A stretch of 64,000 nt of DNA. Origin: Anaerolineales bacterium. Lineage in GTDB: Bacteria > Chloroflexota > Anaerolineae > Anaerolineales > JABWBV01. The DNA lies in assembly GCA_020634875.1 (NCBI GenBank), contig JACKAX010000007.1, forward strand, positions 1 to 64,000, in the 5' to 3' direction. The notes beneath the pieces were generated by a model. It did no database searches and was not told where the DNA came from. It worked only from the letters and a program-made list of their open reading frames with translations. The translations under genes and the position numbers were made by a program. This document shows, piece by piece, positions 31,828 to 40,362 of this stretch. Every line of letters starts with the position of its first letter. Position 1 is the first letter of the stretch.

Positions 31828-32219
31828 AATAATCCTCCTTAAGGTATCCTGCTTGCAAGGAAAAGAATATGCTTATCGTTTACAAAGAGCTTTATAAAGG
31901 GTTTTTTTATAAATGAATAGGAAAACTGAGGGAGGGCATTATAACGAATCTTGGGATTGTATTTCAAATTAGATATAGGTATCAATTTTCTTGTAGCGAA
32001 ACCGCGCACATGGCCCTGTTTCAAACCCGATATAATCGAAATGGATACAGGTAGTATGCTATGATTTTTTTCCCCCGAAAATCTTTTTTGGTCGGGTTTT
32101 TTCCTAATCCCAATGTAATCATTAATGTGCTTATGCAGTCCAAAGAGAGGTTTGCCCAGGGAACCAGCCCCTCTATGTTTACTGCAAACTTTAATTTTAT
32201 TGGGAAGGTAACTGGGTAA
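31828..32219. other. 392-bp spacer between the phosphorylase and the diguanylate cyclase
   Basis: No gene. Near the cyclase, 32132-32182 folds as a stem with matched arms GCAGT/ACTGC and AGAGG/CCTCT around an inner loop, a possible structured 5' leader. GGAAGG at 32201-32206 may be the ribosome site of the cyclase. An AT-rich T-tract region (32060-32105) contains CCCCCGAAAATC ... GGTCGGG. It does not match the GEMM consensus. Confidence 0.5.
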
Positions 32220-34250
32220 ATGAACCTTCATCTTTTTGTCTTTTTGCTTTTCCTTACCGCGACCATAACCCTGGCTTTTGCTTTACGCGCCTGGCCGCGT
32301 GGAGCCTCGCGCACTTACTATTTTTCCTTCCTGTTAGGGTCACTTTCACTAGGAACCCTCAGTTATGCAATGGAATTATGGGGGACGGATGAAACCAGCA
32401 AGTTTGTTTGGCTATTAATAAAGTACGTAGGGTTTGAATTATCGGCCCTTTTTTGGCTTTTATTTACTTCGCAATTTACAGGAAAACAACCGCCCCCTCG
32501 CCTGTTGGTGAAGTTCCTGAAAATTATTCCTGTGTTGACCAGTCTCATCACGGGAACGACCCATCAAACGGGGTGGATGTTTCTCAATCTTCAACTTCGT
32601 GAACAAATTTTTCTTGTGTACACCTATGGCCCATACTTTTGGTTTCATACTGTATATGTCTACTTGCTGTTCGCGGCGGGTTTTATCAGGGTGATGCAAT
32701 GGTACAGGCAAAAACACCCTAGGAAGTTAGTTCAACAAGGAGGGTTAGTTTTTGGGATTGGCCTCCCCCTTTTCACCAACCTATTCGTACTCTTTTGCCT
32801 CCCAAAAATTTTTGGCCTTGATCTGACGCCTTTATCCCTCTCGCTAGGCGTTCTCATCATTTGCTGGATTTTATTCGGCCCCGACCTTTCAGGGGTAAAT
32901 CCTATCGCGCGCGAAGCCCTTATCGAAAGTTTGAAGGATGGCGTCATTGTCATGGATACTTCCCGTATGATCACCGACGCGAACCCCGCGGCTTACCACC
33001 TCCTCACCGTTTCCCCACCCCTTCACGGGCGCTTCCTCGACGCGGTGCTCCCCGTCTCCATTACCCTCCCATCCCTTGACCTCACTGATACTTATCCACA
33101 TCAAGAGATTACCCTTACCACATCAGAAGAAGAGGCTCGTGTTCTCGATTTACGTGCCTCCCCCCTATTTGATCAGGCCCGTTTGCTCCGCGGTTGGCTC
33201 CTCCTGTTACGCGACATCACCGAACAAAAACGTCTGCAAAACGAACTAAAAAAACAAAGTATGCGGAACGCCGCCCTCGCCGAAATCGAACTAGCCATTA
33301 ACCAACCCCATGAACTGGCTGGGGTCCTCAAAAAAATTGTAGATACCACCTACGAACTCCTTCCCGCCCCCGGTGGGGCGACAATTTTGACCTGGAACGA
33401 GGCTACCCGTACTTTCGAACACGCCGATTCAACCCTATCTGCAGACAGGCTCAACACCCTGCTTATCCGCGCTAAACAAGGGCGTGGCTCTGCCCCCTGG
33501 ATTATCGCGGAAAAACGACCGCGCATCGTCCCCGATACCCGTAGCGAGCCTTTCAACGAACATGAGGTCATGGGAAATAATCAAATTCTCGCCTATGTCG
33601 GTCTCCCACTCACCGTCAACGAAAAAGTTGTGGGCGTCCTCTACGCGAATGACAAACAACCGCATCGTTATACAGAAGAAGACTTACACTTTCTCCAAAC
33701 CCTCGCTAACCGCGCCGCCAACGCCATCTTTCGCGTCCAACAATTTACCGAAGTCCAACAGCAAGCAATTACCGACCACCTTACGGGAATTCTCAATCGC
33801 CGACAGCTCTTCAACCTTGGTGAACTTGAATTTCGCCGAGCCCGCCGTTTTGATCGCCCCCTGTCTGCTATCATGTTGGATATTGACCACTTTAAAAAAA
33901 TCAATGACACTTATGGACATGCACAAGGCGACGAAGTTCTGATTGCCCTTGCCCAATTTCTCAAAATACAACTTCGTGAATTTGATATTTTAGGAAGGTA
34001 TGGCGGTGAAGAATTTGTTATCATTTTGCCAGGTGCAGATCTCAACAATGCCCGTAACGTAGCCTACCGGCTACGCAAAGGCGTTCAGGATCGCCCGCTA
34101 GTGCATGGCATTACCTCGATTACCGTTAGTTTAGGTGTAGCAGAACTCACGCCTGCCATTCCCAATTTTCAAGCCCTCGTCAACAAAGCTGACCTCGCAA
34201 TGTACGAAGCCAAACGCGCCGGGCGCGACCAGGTTGCCTGGCTGGAGTAA
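32220..34250 (+). CDS. Diguanylate cyclase: 7TM sensor, PAS, GAF and GGDEF domains
   Basis: 676 residues. The first 230 residues hold seven to eight hydrophobic segments of the histidine-kinase N-terminal 7TM type (starting FVFLLFLTATITLAFALRAW). A PAS domain follows (ALIESLKDGVIVMDTSRMIT), a coiled linker (EQKRLQNELKKQ), then a GAF domain (residues about 360-500). The C-terminal GGDEF domain (about 510-676) has DHLTGILNRRQLF, DIDHFKKINDTYGHAQGDEV and RYGGEEFVIILPG, so the active site is intact and should make cyclic-di-GMP from two GTP. No RxxD inhibitory site is seen five residues before GGEEF. It precedes a peptidase and an HD-GYP phosphodiesterase on the same strand with minimal gaps. Confidence 0.94.
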   Translation: MNLHLFVFLLFLTATITLAFALRAWPRGASRTYYFSFLLGSLSLGTLSYAMELWGTDETSKFVWLLIKYVGFELSALFWLLFTSQFTGKQPPPRLLVKFLKIIPVLTSLITGTTHQTGWMFLNLQLREQIFLVYTYGPYFWFHTVYVYLLFAAGFIRVMQWYRQKHPRKLVQQGGLVFGIGLPLFTNLFVLFCLPKIFGLDLTPLSLSLGVLIICWILFGPDLSGVNPIAREALIESLKDGVIVMDTSRMITDANPAAYHLLTVSPPLHGRFLDAVLPVSITLPSLDLTDTYPHQEITLTTSEEEARVLDLRASPLFDQARLLRGWLLLLRDITEQKRLQNELKKQSMRNAALAEIELAINQPHELAGVLKKIVDTTYELLPAPGGATILTWNEATRTFEHADSTLSADRLNTLLIRAKQGRGSAPWIIAEKRPRIVPDTRSEPFNEHEVMGNNQILAYVGLPLTVNEKVVGVLYANDKQPHRYTEEDLHFLQTLANRAANAIFRVQQFTEVQQQAITDHLTGILNRRQLFNLGELEFRRARRFDRPLSAIMLDIDHFKKINDTYGHAQGDEVLIALAQFLKIQLREFDILGRYGGEEFVIILPGADLNNARNVAYRLRKGVQDRPLVHGITSITVSLGVAELTPAIPNFQALVNKADLAMYEAKRAGRDQVAWLE

Positions 34251-34254
34251 TCTC

Positions 34255-35289
34255 ATGGACAACACCCTCACAGATATCCCAGGTCTTCGCGTCGGACATG
34301 CTCAAAATGTTGAAGCGCTCACCGGGTGTACCGTCATTCTCTGTGAAGCCGGAGCCGTAGGTGGGGTGGATCAACGCGGGGGTGCCCCCGGTACGCGCGA
34401 AACCGATCTCCTACGCCCCCTCCATCTCGTAGAAAAAGTTCATGCCATCTTGCTGGCAGGCGGTTCCGCCTTCGGGCTAGACGCGGCCACCGGAGTCATG
34501 CGCTACCTCGAAGAACGGGGCGTAGGTTACGATACGGGCGTTGCCCGTGTGCCTCTCGTTCCCGGGGCCATCTTATTCGATCTGGGCGTGGGAAACCCTC
34601 ACCTCCGGCCCGATGCGGCGATGGGCTACCAAGCATGTCAAAACGCCTCTACAGCCCCTGTTGCCCAGGGAAACGTAGGGGCAGGCACTGGTGCCACGGT
34701 CGGCAAAATCTTGGGCATGGGGCAAGCGATGAAAGCGGGTCTCGGAACAGCCAGCATTGCTATTGGGGGCGGCTTGATCGTCGGTGCCCTGGTCGCGGTG
34801 AATGCGTTAGGGGATGTGGTAGACCCTGAAACCGGGCGCATTCTGGCTGGAGTACGCACCCCAATCCAGCCCATACGGGAGACCGATCCCGATCCAGCTC
34901 CTTCCGCAAACACCCCTCCCTTCGCCGACACCCGAACTATCCTCCGCATGCTCGCTGCCTCCCCAATGCCTCCTGCCTCCCCAGACAACACCGTCATTGG
35001 CGTGGTTGCCACCAACGCCCGATTAACCAAAGAACAAACCAACAAAGTCGCCCAAATGGCTCACGATGGCCTGGCACGCGCCATTCGCCCCGCCCACATG
35101 ATGTACGATGGTGACACCATCTTCGCCCTCGCAACCGGGGAGGTCCCGGCTGATGTCAATGTTGTTGGGAGTTTTGCCGCCGAAGTTTTTGCTCAGGCGA
35201 TTGTTGAAGCCGTGTTAAGTGCCAAATCGGTGGCTGGCTTGCCCGCCACGCGGGATTTTTATGGGGGAGGCCCACTTGTCCCCCACTGA
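34255..35289 (+). CDS. P1 family peptidase (DmpA/S58 L-aminopeptidase-like)
   Basis: 344 residues from the ATG at 34255, preceded by GGAG that overlaps the upstream stop codon. Members are self-cleaving N-terminal-nucleophile enzymes acting on small peptides or D-/L-amino-acid amides. Family motifs: LTDIPGLRVGHAQN at the start, PGTRETDLLRP, AILLAGGSAFGLDAATGVM, GNVGAGTGATVGKILGM, VVATNARLTKEQ (the autocleavage region precedes the C-terminal half) and MAHDGLARAIRPAHMMYDGD. It lies between the c-di-GMP synthase and phosphodiesterase genes, four bases after the former and overlapping the latter, so all three are probably one transcript. A signalling role for the peptidase is not implied by its family. 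Confidence 0.92.
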   Translation: MDNTLTDIPGLRVGHAQNVEALTGCTVILCEAGAVGGVDQRGGAPGTRETDLLRPLHLVEKVHAILLAGGSAFGLDAATGVMRYLEERGVGYDTGVARVPLVPGAILFDLGVGNPHLRPDAAMGYQACQNASTAPVAQGNVGAGTGATVGKILGMGQAMKAGLGTASIAIGGGLIVGALVAVNALGDVVDPETGRILAGVRTPIQPIRETDPDPAPSANTPPFADTRTILRMLAASPMPPASPDNTVIGVVATNARLTKEQTNKVAQMAHDGLARAIRPAHMMYDGDTIFALATGEVPADVNVVGSFAAEVFAQAIVEAVLSAKSVAGLPATRDFYGGGPLVPH

Positions 35290-37906
35290 TCTTTTCCAGC
35301 GCCAGCGCGACGAACTACATATTCTCCATGAAGTAGCGCTCATCTGTAGTGAGGCAACGGATGAAGACCTTTTACTCGCCCAAATCACCGAACTTTTGAG
35401 GAAAGTGTTGTTTCCCGACAATATCGGTTTTGTCCTGGTGAACGAAACCCTCACCCATCTCAGTCAACATACCTCGTATGACGAGCGCCCTGAGGTCATC
35501 CAACCCGCCTCTGTGCCTCTCCACGCCAGTATTTGCGGGGAAGTCGTTCAATCCGGCAAGCCTTTACGCATAGCAAATGTCCGCACGCACCCAACGTACC
35601 TGCCTGTAGACGCTCTCACCCTTTCCGAACTTTGTGTTCCGCTCAAACGGGGCAAACAGGTTTGGGGAGTGATCAATGCCGAAAGCCGCCTGCCGAACGC
35701 GTTTTCTGAAAGCGACGAAAGGTTATTATTAACGGTTGCCTCCCAACTCACCGTCGCCATCTCCAACCTACGTCTTTTGCGTGCGGAAGCCCGCCGCCGC
35801 AAAGAAGCTGAAACTCTCCAACAAGCCACAGCCTCCCTGAATTCTTCGCTCAACCTTGAAGAAGTACTCGATGCGATTTTGGTATATTTGGAACAAGTTG
35901 TTCCTTATGACAGCGCCTCCGTCTTTCTCGCTGAGGGGGCCAATCTACGCATCGTCGCGGCTCGAGGCTTTCCCAATATAGATACCCTCCTCAATCAGTT
36001 GTATCCCGCCCACGATCTCCTCTATCAAACCTTGCGGGAGAATTTACGCCCGCTCTATTTGCCGGATGTGCAGGCAGAGAAAAACTTTCATGGGTGGGGA
36101 AACACTGCGGAGGTACGTGGGTGGATGTGCATTCCGCTTTTGAGTGAGGGGCAAGTGTTTGGGTGTTTGACTGTGGACAACAAGACCCCTGGCTTTTACA
36201 CGGAAGCCCACGCCAACCTGGCCCTGGCCTTTGCCCATCAAGCCGCCATTGCCCTCCAACATGCACGTCTGTTTGACGAAACCCGTCGCCAAAACCGGGA
36301 ATTGCTCGCCCTTTTCGACACCGCCTTAACCCTGGGGACGGTGCTGGAACGCGATGAATTGCTCCAATGCATTGGTGAACAGGTTTATCTGCTGATGGCT
36401 CCCGATAGTATGGGCATCATCCTTTACGAAGAAACACAAAAAATGCTGGAGATTGCCGTGGTCATTGAAAAAGGCCAACGGATGGGTGACGTAACCGGGC
36501 TACGTGTGCCCCTGGCTGAAGCTGGACTTTCGGGCTGGCTCATCCAGCAACGGCAATCCATGCTGTTTGACGATTTGCTCACCGAAACACCCCCCGTTAT
36601 TCCCAAACACATGTACCAACCTGCGCGGACCTGGTTAGGTGTGCCCATTTTCATCCGTGGGCAATTATCCGGTATTCTTACTGTTCAATCGTTTTTACCT
36701 CAGGCTTTTGACCAAAAACATATCCAGTTTATGGAAGCGATTGCCGCCCAGATTGCTATCGCCTTAGAAAATACCCGCTCCTATCAACAACTGCAACATG
36801 CGATGGAAGAAACACGCAAACGCGCGGAAGAGTTGGGCATCGTGTTCAATGTGAGCCAAACAATTGCTGGCGCGCCCCTGAACTCCCAAGAAATTGCCTT
36901 TATCGTCGCCCATCAGTTTGTTGAAGTCCTAGGTATTAGAGAATGTTCCCTTTCCTTGTTAGAGCCAGATCGTGCATCGTTACGAACATTGGTGGATTAC
37001 TATGTGGAGAACCAGGAAGGTTTTGTGGATCATTTATGGGGTGGAAAAGTGATTCGGCTTGTAGATTATCCGGCCACTGCGAAAGTGCTCCGCACCCACA
37101 CAACACTAGCCGTACAAATAAGTGACCCCGCTGCCGACCCCTATGAATTAGCTTACATGCGCTCTCGCGGGGTGGCCACCCTGGTTATCGTTCCGCTCGT
37201 TGTCAAAGGCGAGATCCTTGGAATCCTTGAACTCGAGCACGGCCCCCAAGAACGCTACTACACCCCCGACGAACTGAACCTGGCTATCACCCTTGCCAAC
37301 CAGGCCGCAATGGCTCTGGAAAACGCCCAATTGTACGAAGAACTAGAAGAATCTTACCTGCAAACCGTGTTAGCTCTCGCCCGTGCGATGGATGCCCGCG
37401 ATACATACACCGCCGACCATAGTCAACGCCTCTCCATTTGGGCCGAGACCATTGCCCGCGAAATGGGCTGTTCCCCGGAAAAGATCCGTGCTATCCATTG
37501 GGCTGCCCTACTCCACGATATCGGCAAAATCGGTGTTCCCGACGAAATTCTCCGCAAACCCGGCCCGCTCAATGATTTGGAATGGGCAATCATGAAACAG
37601 CATCCCGCCGAAGGAGCAGAAATCATCGCCCCCGTCAAACGTCTCGCGGAGGTCGCCCCTATCATCCGTGCCCATCAGGAAAAGTACGATGGCACAGGTT
37701 ATCCTGATGGGCTAACAGGACGGGAAATTCCGCTGGGTGCCCGGATTTTAGCCGTCGTGGATTCATACAGCGCGATGATTGACAACCGGGTTTACCGCAG
37801 AGCACGCCCCCATACGGAAGCGTTGGATGAGATCATTCGCTTAAGCGGTCAACAATATGACCCCGAAGTCGTTTCGGCTTTTCTAAAAGTGATCGAGAGA
37901 ATTTAA
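35261..37906 (+). CDS. Multi-GAF HD-GYP domain protein (probable c-di-GMP phosphodiesterase)
   Basis: About 881 residues. Four GAF-like domains come in series, starting near LHILHEVALICSEATDEDLL, ATASLNSSLNLEEVLDAILV, LLALFDTALTLGTVLERDEL and ELGIVFNVSQTIAGAPLN. The C-terminal HD-GYP domain has the HD pair in ALLHDIGKIGVPDEILRKPG and the GYP motif in HQEKYDGTGYPDGLTGREIP, the set associated with hydrolysis of cyclic-di-GMP to GMP. No transmembrane segment, so it is a cytosolic sensor. The start is uncertain: ATG at 35261, or TTG at 35276 which has a stronger GGGGGAGG five bases upstream. It overlaps the end of the peptidase gene. Confidence 0.92.
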   Translation: MGEAHLSPTDLFQRQRDELHILHEVALICSEATDEDLLLAQITELLRKVLFPDNIGFVLVNETLTHLSQHTSYDERPEVIQPASVPLHASICGEVVQSGKPLRIANVRTHPTYLPVDALTLSELCVPLKRGKQVWGVINAESRLPNAFSESDERLLLTVASQLTVAISNLRLLRAEARRRKEAETLQQATASLNSSLNLEEVLDAILVYLEQVVPYDSASVFLAEGANLRIVAARGFPNIDTLLNQLYPAHDLLYQTLRENLRPLYLPDVQAEKNFHGWGNTAEVRGWMCIPLLSEGQVFGCLTVDNKTPGFYTEAHANLALAFAHQAAIALQHARLFDETRRQNRELLALFDTALTLGTVLERDELLQCIGEQVYLLMAPDSMGIILYEETQKMLEIAVVIEKGQRMGDVTGLRVPLAEAGLSGWLIQQRQSMLFDDLLTETPPVIPKHMYQPARTWLGVPIFIRGQLSGILTVQSFLPQAFDQKHIQFMEAIAAQIAIALENTRSYQQLQHAMEETRKRAEELGIVFNVSQTIAGAPLNSQEIAFIVAHQFVEVLGIRECSLSLLEPDRASLRTLVDYYVENQEGFVDHLWGGKVIRLVDYPATAKVLRTHTTLAVQISDPAADPYELAYMRSRGVATLVIVPLVVKGEILGILELEHGPQERYYTPDELNLAITLANQAAMALENAQLYEELEESYLQTVLALARAMDARDTYTADHSQRLSIWAETIAREMGCSPEKIRAIHWAALLHDIGKIGVPDEILRKPGPLNDLEWAIMKQHPAEGAEIIAPVKRLAEVAPIIRAHQEKYDGTGYPDGLTGREIPLGARILAVVDSYSAMIDNRVYRRARPHTEALDEIIRLSGQQYDPEVVSAFLKVIERI

Positions 37907-37959
37907 ACAGCGGGATAGACTTCAACCGAAACCTTTGAAAAGGCAATCCCCCGCCTTTT

Positions 37960-38973
37960 TCACAAAATCAACATCGCATCCCCAAACGAGAAAAAGCGAT
38001 ACCCCTCCCGTTTTGCGGTTTCATACGCCGCCAACATCTGCGTGCGCCCCGCGAAGGCACTCATCATCATCAACAGGGTGGACTTGGGCAGATGGAAATT
38101 TGTCACCATCGCGTCCACGATCTGAAATTCGTACCCCGGCAAGATAAACAAATTCGTCGGCCCCTCGAACGGCCCCAACCCCAGGCCGGTGAACCGCGCG
38201 GCGGACTCTAGCGTGCGAACGCTCGTGGTGCCTACGCACAAGACGCGGCCCCCGGCCTTTTTCGTTGCCCTGACCGCCTCCGCCGTTTCCGCGGGGACCT
38301 GACACCATTCCGTGTGGATGACGTGCTGTGCGGGGTCATCTACTGTGACGGGGGCGAAAGTGTCCAGCCCGATGTGGAGAGTGACAAACGCCCGGCGAAT
38401 CCCCTGCGCGTCCAAACGGGTGAACAACTCCGGGGTGAAGTGCAACCCCGCGGTGGGGGCGGCGGCGGAACCAGGATAGTGGGCGTACACCGTCTGGTAG
38501 CGGCTGGCGTCCGCGAGAGGGGTGTGGATGTACGGCGGGAGAGGCACGTGCCCCGCGCGGGCGAGGTAATCCGCGAGAGGGGTATCAAAACGAATGCGGC
38601 GTTCAGCCCCTTCCAGGACCGCGATCACTTCCCCTGCGGGGCCATCGTCCAGGTTTAGACGTTTTCCCACCCCCATCCCTTTGCCGCCCACGAGCGTTTC
38701 CCAAGTCACCTCATCCACGCGGCGCAAAAGCAGAATTTCGATCCGCCCGCCGGTGCTTTTTCGCCCGAACAGCCGCGCGGGGATGACGCGGGTTTCGTTG
38801 AGGACGAGTAAATCGCCGGGGTGGAGAAACTGCCCAATGTCGCGGAAAATGGTGTGGGTGAGCTGCCCGGTGGCGCGATCCAGCACGAGCAGGCGGGAGG
38901 TGTCGCGGGGTTCCGCGGGGGTTTGGGCGATGAAGGCGGGGGGGAGGTCGTAGTCGAAATCAGAAGTTTTCAT
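37960..38973 (-). CDS. queA: tRNA preQ1(34) S-adenosylmethionine ribosyltransferase-isomerase QueA
   Basis: 337 residues. QueA transfers and isomerises the ribosyl group of SAM onto preQ1 in tRNA, giving epoxyqueuosine. Family motifs throughout: DFDYDLPPAFIAQTPAEPRD, RDIGQFLHPGDLLVLNETRV, IPARLFGRKSTGGRIEILLL, AHYPGSAAAPTAGLHFTPEL, HIGLDTFAPVTVDD, HTEWCQVPAETAEAV, VGTTSVRTLE and TNFHLPKSTLLMMMSAFAG. Start at the ATG at 38973, inside the last codons of the CHAD gene, so translation is coupled. No other queuosine gene is in the window. Confidence 0.96.
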   Translation of the reverse strand: MKTSDFDYDLPPAFIAQTPAEPRDTSRLLVLDRATGQLTHTIFRDIGQFLHPGDLLVLNETRVIPARLFGRKSTGGRIEILLLRRVDEVTWETLVGGKGMGVGKRLNLDDGPAGEVIAVLEGAERRIRFDTPLADYLARAGHVPLPPYIHTPLADASRYQTVYAHYPGSAAAPTAGLHFTPELFTRLDAQGIRRAFVTLHIGLDTFAPVTVDDPAQHVIHTEWCQVPAETAEAVRATKKAGGRVLCVGTTSVRTLESAARFTGLGLGPFEGPTNLFILPGYEFQIVDAMVTNFHLPKSTLLMMMSAFAGRTQMLAAYETAKREGYRFFSFGDAMLIL

Positions 38974-40237
38974 GCAGGGAGGTGGCTTTGATAACCCAAT
39001 GTTGACCGATTTTGGTGGCAGGGAGTTGGCCCGCGTATATCCATTGACGGATTTTTTCGGAGGTTTGGGCGAGGCGGGCGGCGGCTTCGCGCGTGCTTAA
39101 GTATTGTTCGTCGGGGTGAGATGCGGGGGCCGGGTCGCCGACTTTGATGACCCAAATGTTCCCGACTTTTTCAGCGGGGAGTTTTTTGGCGTGGATGAGG
39201 GCGCGCACTTTGGCGATGGACAATTCCAGCCGGGTGGCCATTTCGCGGGTGGTGAGTAGGCCCTCGACGGAGTGGAGCGAAGGGGCACTGGCTTTTTGGA
39301 TGGCCTGGATGAGTTTGGCCTGCCGGGCTTCGTCTTCGGCGCGCCAGGCTTTCCAGTATTGGTGGAGGCGTTTGGTGAAGATTTTGGGCGGGTCCACGTA
39401 GAGACGTTCGCCGAGGGGTTGGGCGGCGGCTTGCAGGCGGAGACGTTTTTGGTCAATGAGGGTGACGAAAAGCAGGAGTTCTTTTTCGTCAGCAAACCCG
39501 GTGGGGTCATCCAACACCGTGCGGCGGAGAACGGCGAGGTCGTGATCTTCGCCCAGGTATTCGGAGAGGGTGTGTAGTTCTTCGGCGAGGTTGCCGAGTA
39601 CGTTGGGCCAGAGGAGGGCAAGGATCTCGATTTGATACCAGAGATATTTCACGCGTTTGCGCCACTCGTGGAAGGCTTCGGGGCTGGGGGTGGTGTAGGC
39701 GTGGGTCATGGCGGCTTGCCCTTGCCGGTAGATGCGGCGGATACCCTCGCGGAAGATGGCGAAGTTTTCACGCTCGATGGGGAGGGCGTCGATCCGGGTG
39801 CGGGAGGCTTGCAGGGCACGTACCACGCCGGGGATGGTATCTTCCCCTTCCAGCGCATCGGCTTTGACTTTTTCATACTGGGCCACGAGCGTTTGGCGAA
39901 CGCCCGCGAACGCGTTGGGGGCAAGGTGTTCCTGGTATTCGGCGATGAGTTTGTCCACCGTTTCAACCATCACCCAGCTATCCCGCGCGGAGGCGATTTG
40001 CCGGGCGACATCGCGGAAGCAGGCGTTTTCTTGCTGGTAGTGGGGTTCTCCGATTTCACCGCGAATCAGGCGCAGGGCCGCGCGCAGGCGTTTGAAGTTT
40101 TTCCGCGCGTCATGCACCCCTTTGTTGCGGTCTTTTTCTGGGTTGGTGAGATTGTCCAGGGCCTCATCCACGCGTTCGAGCAAAACCCGCCGCGTGCCCG
40201 TAGATACGTTTTCGTGTGCCTCGAGCCGGTATGCCAT
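38960..40237 (-). CDS. CHAD domain protein fused to two excisionase-type helix-turn-helix domains
   Basis: 425 residues. The first 290 residues are a CHAD domain: an alpha-helical fold with conserved histidines and basic residues (KGVHDARKNFKRLRAALRL and EAFHEWRKRVKYLWYQIEIL, the two internal half-repeats), known to bind inorganic polyphosphate. The C-terminal 130 residues hold two copies of a MerR/excisionase-like HTH (LLTTREMATRLELSIAKVRA ... VGNIWVIKV and YLSTREAAARLAQTSEKIRQ ... IGQHWVIKA). CHAD is usually alone or joined to a CYTH phosphatase, so this combination is uncommon and suggests a polyphosphate-responsive DNA-binding protein. It overlaps queA by 14 bp. Ribosome site: AAAGGAA upstream. 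Confidence 0.88.
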   Translation of the reverse strand: MAYRLEAHENVSTGTRRVLLERVDEALDNLTNPEKDRNKGVHDARKNFKRLRAALRLIRGEIGEPHYQQENACFRDVARQIASARDSWVMVETVDKLIAEYQEHLAPNAFAGVRQTLVAQYEKVKADALEGEDTIPGVVRALQASRTRIDALPIERENFAIFREGIRRIYRQGQAAMTHAYTTPSPEAFHEWRKRVKYLWYQIEILALLWPNVLGNLAEELHTLSEYLGEDHDLAVLRRTVLDDPTGFADEKELLLFVTLIDQKRLRLQAAAQPLGERLYVDPPKIFTKRLHQYWKAWRAEDEARQAKLIQAIQKASAPSLHSVEGLLTTREMATRLELSIAKVRALIHAKKLPAEKVGNIWVIKVGDPAPASHPDEQYLSTREAAARLAQTSEKIRQWIYAGQLPATKIGQHWVIKATSLHENF

Positions 40238-40314
40238 GTTATGTTCCTTTGTCCGTTTGAAGGGCCATATCTGGACCTCGATTATAACGTATCGAGGTGG
40301 CCTTGAACTGCAAA

Positions 40315-40347
40315 AGAAACGGCCCGCCTGGGGAGGGGGCCGTTTCT
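40315..40347 (-). terminator. Terminator of the FAD-dependent oxidoreductase gene
   Basis: AGAAACGGCCC / GGGCCGTTTCT, 11-bp stem with an 11-base loop, 15 bp after the minus-strand stop at 40363; the trailing T-run on the minus strand is short (TTTTGC). Confidence 0.78.
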
Positions 40348-40362
40348 CAAAGGGGAGAAGGA

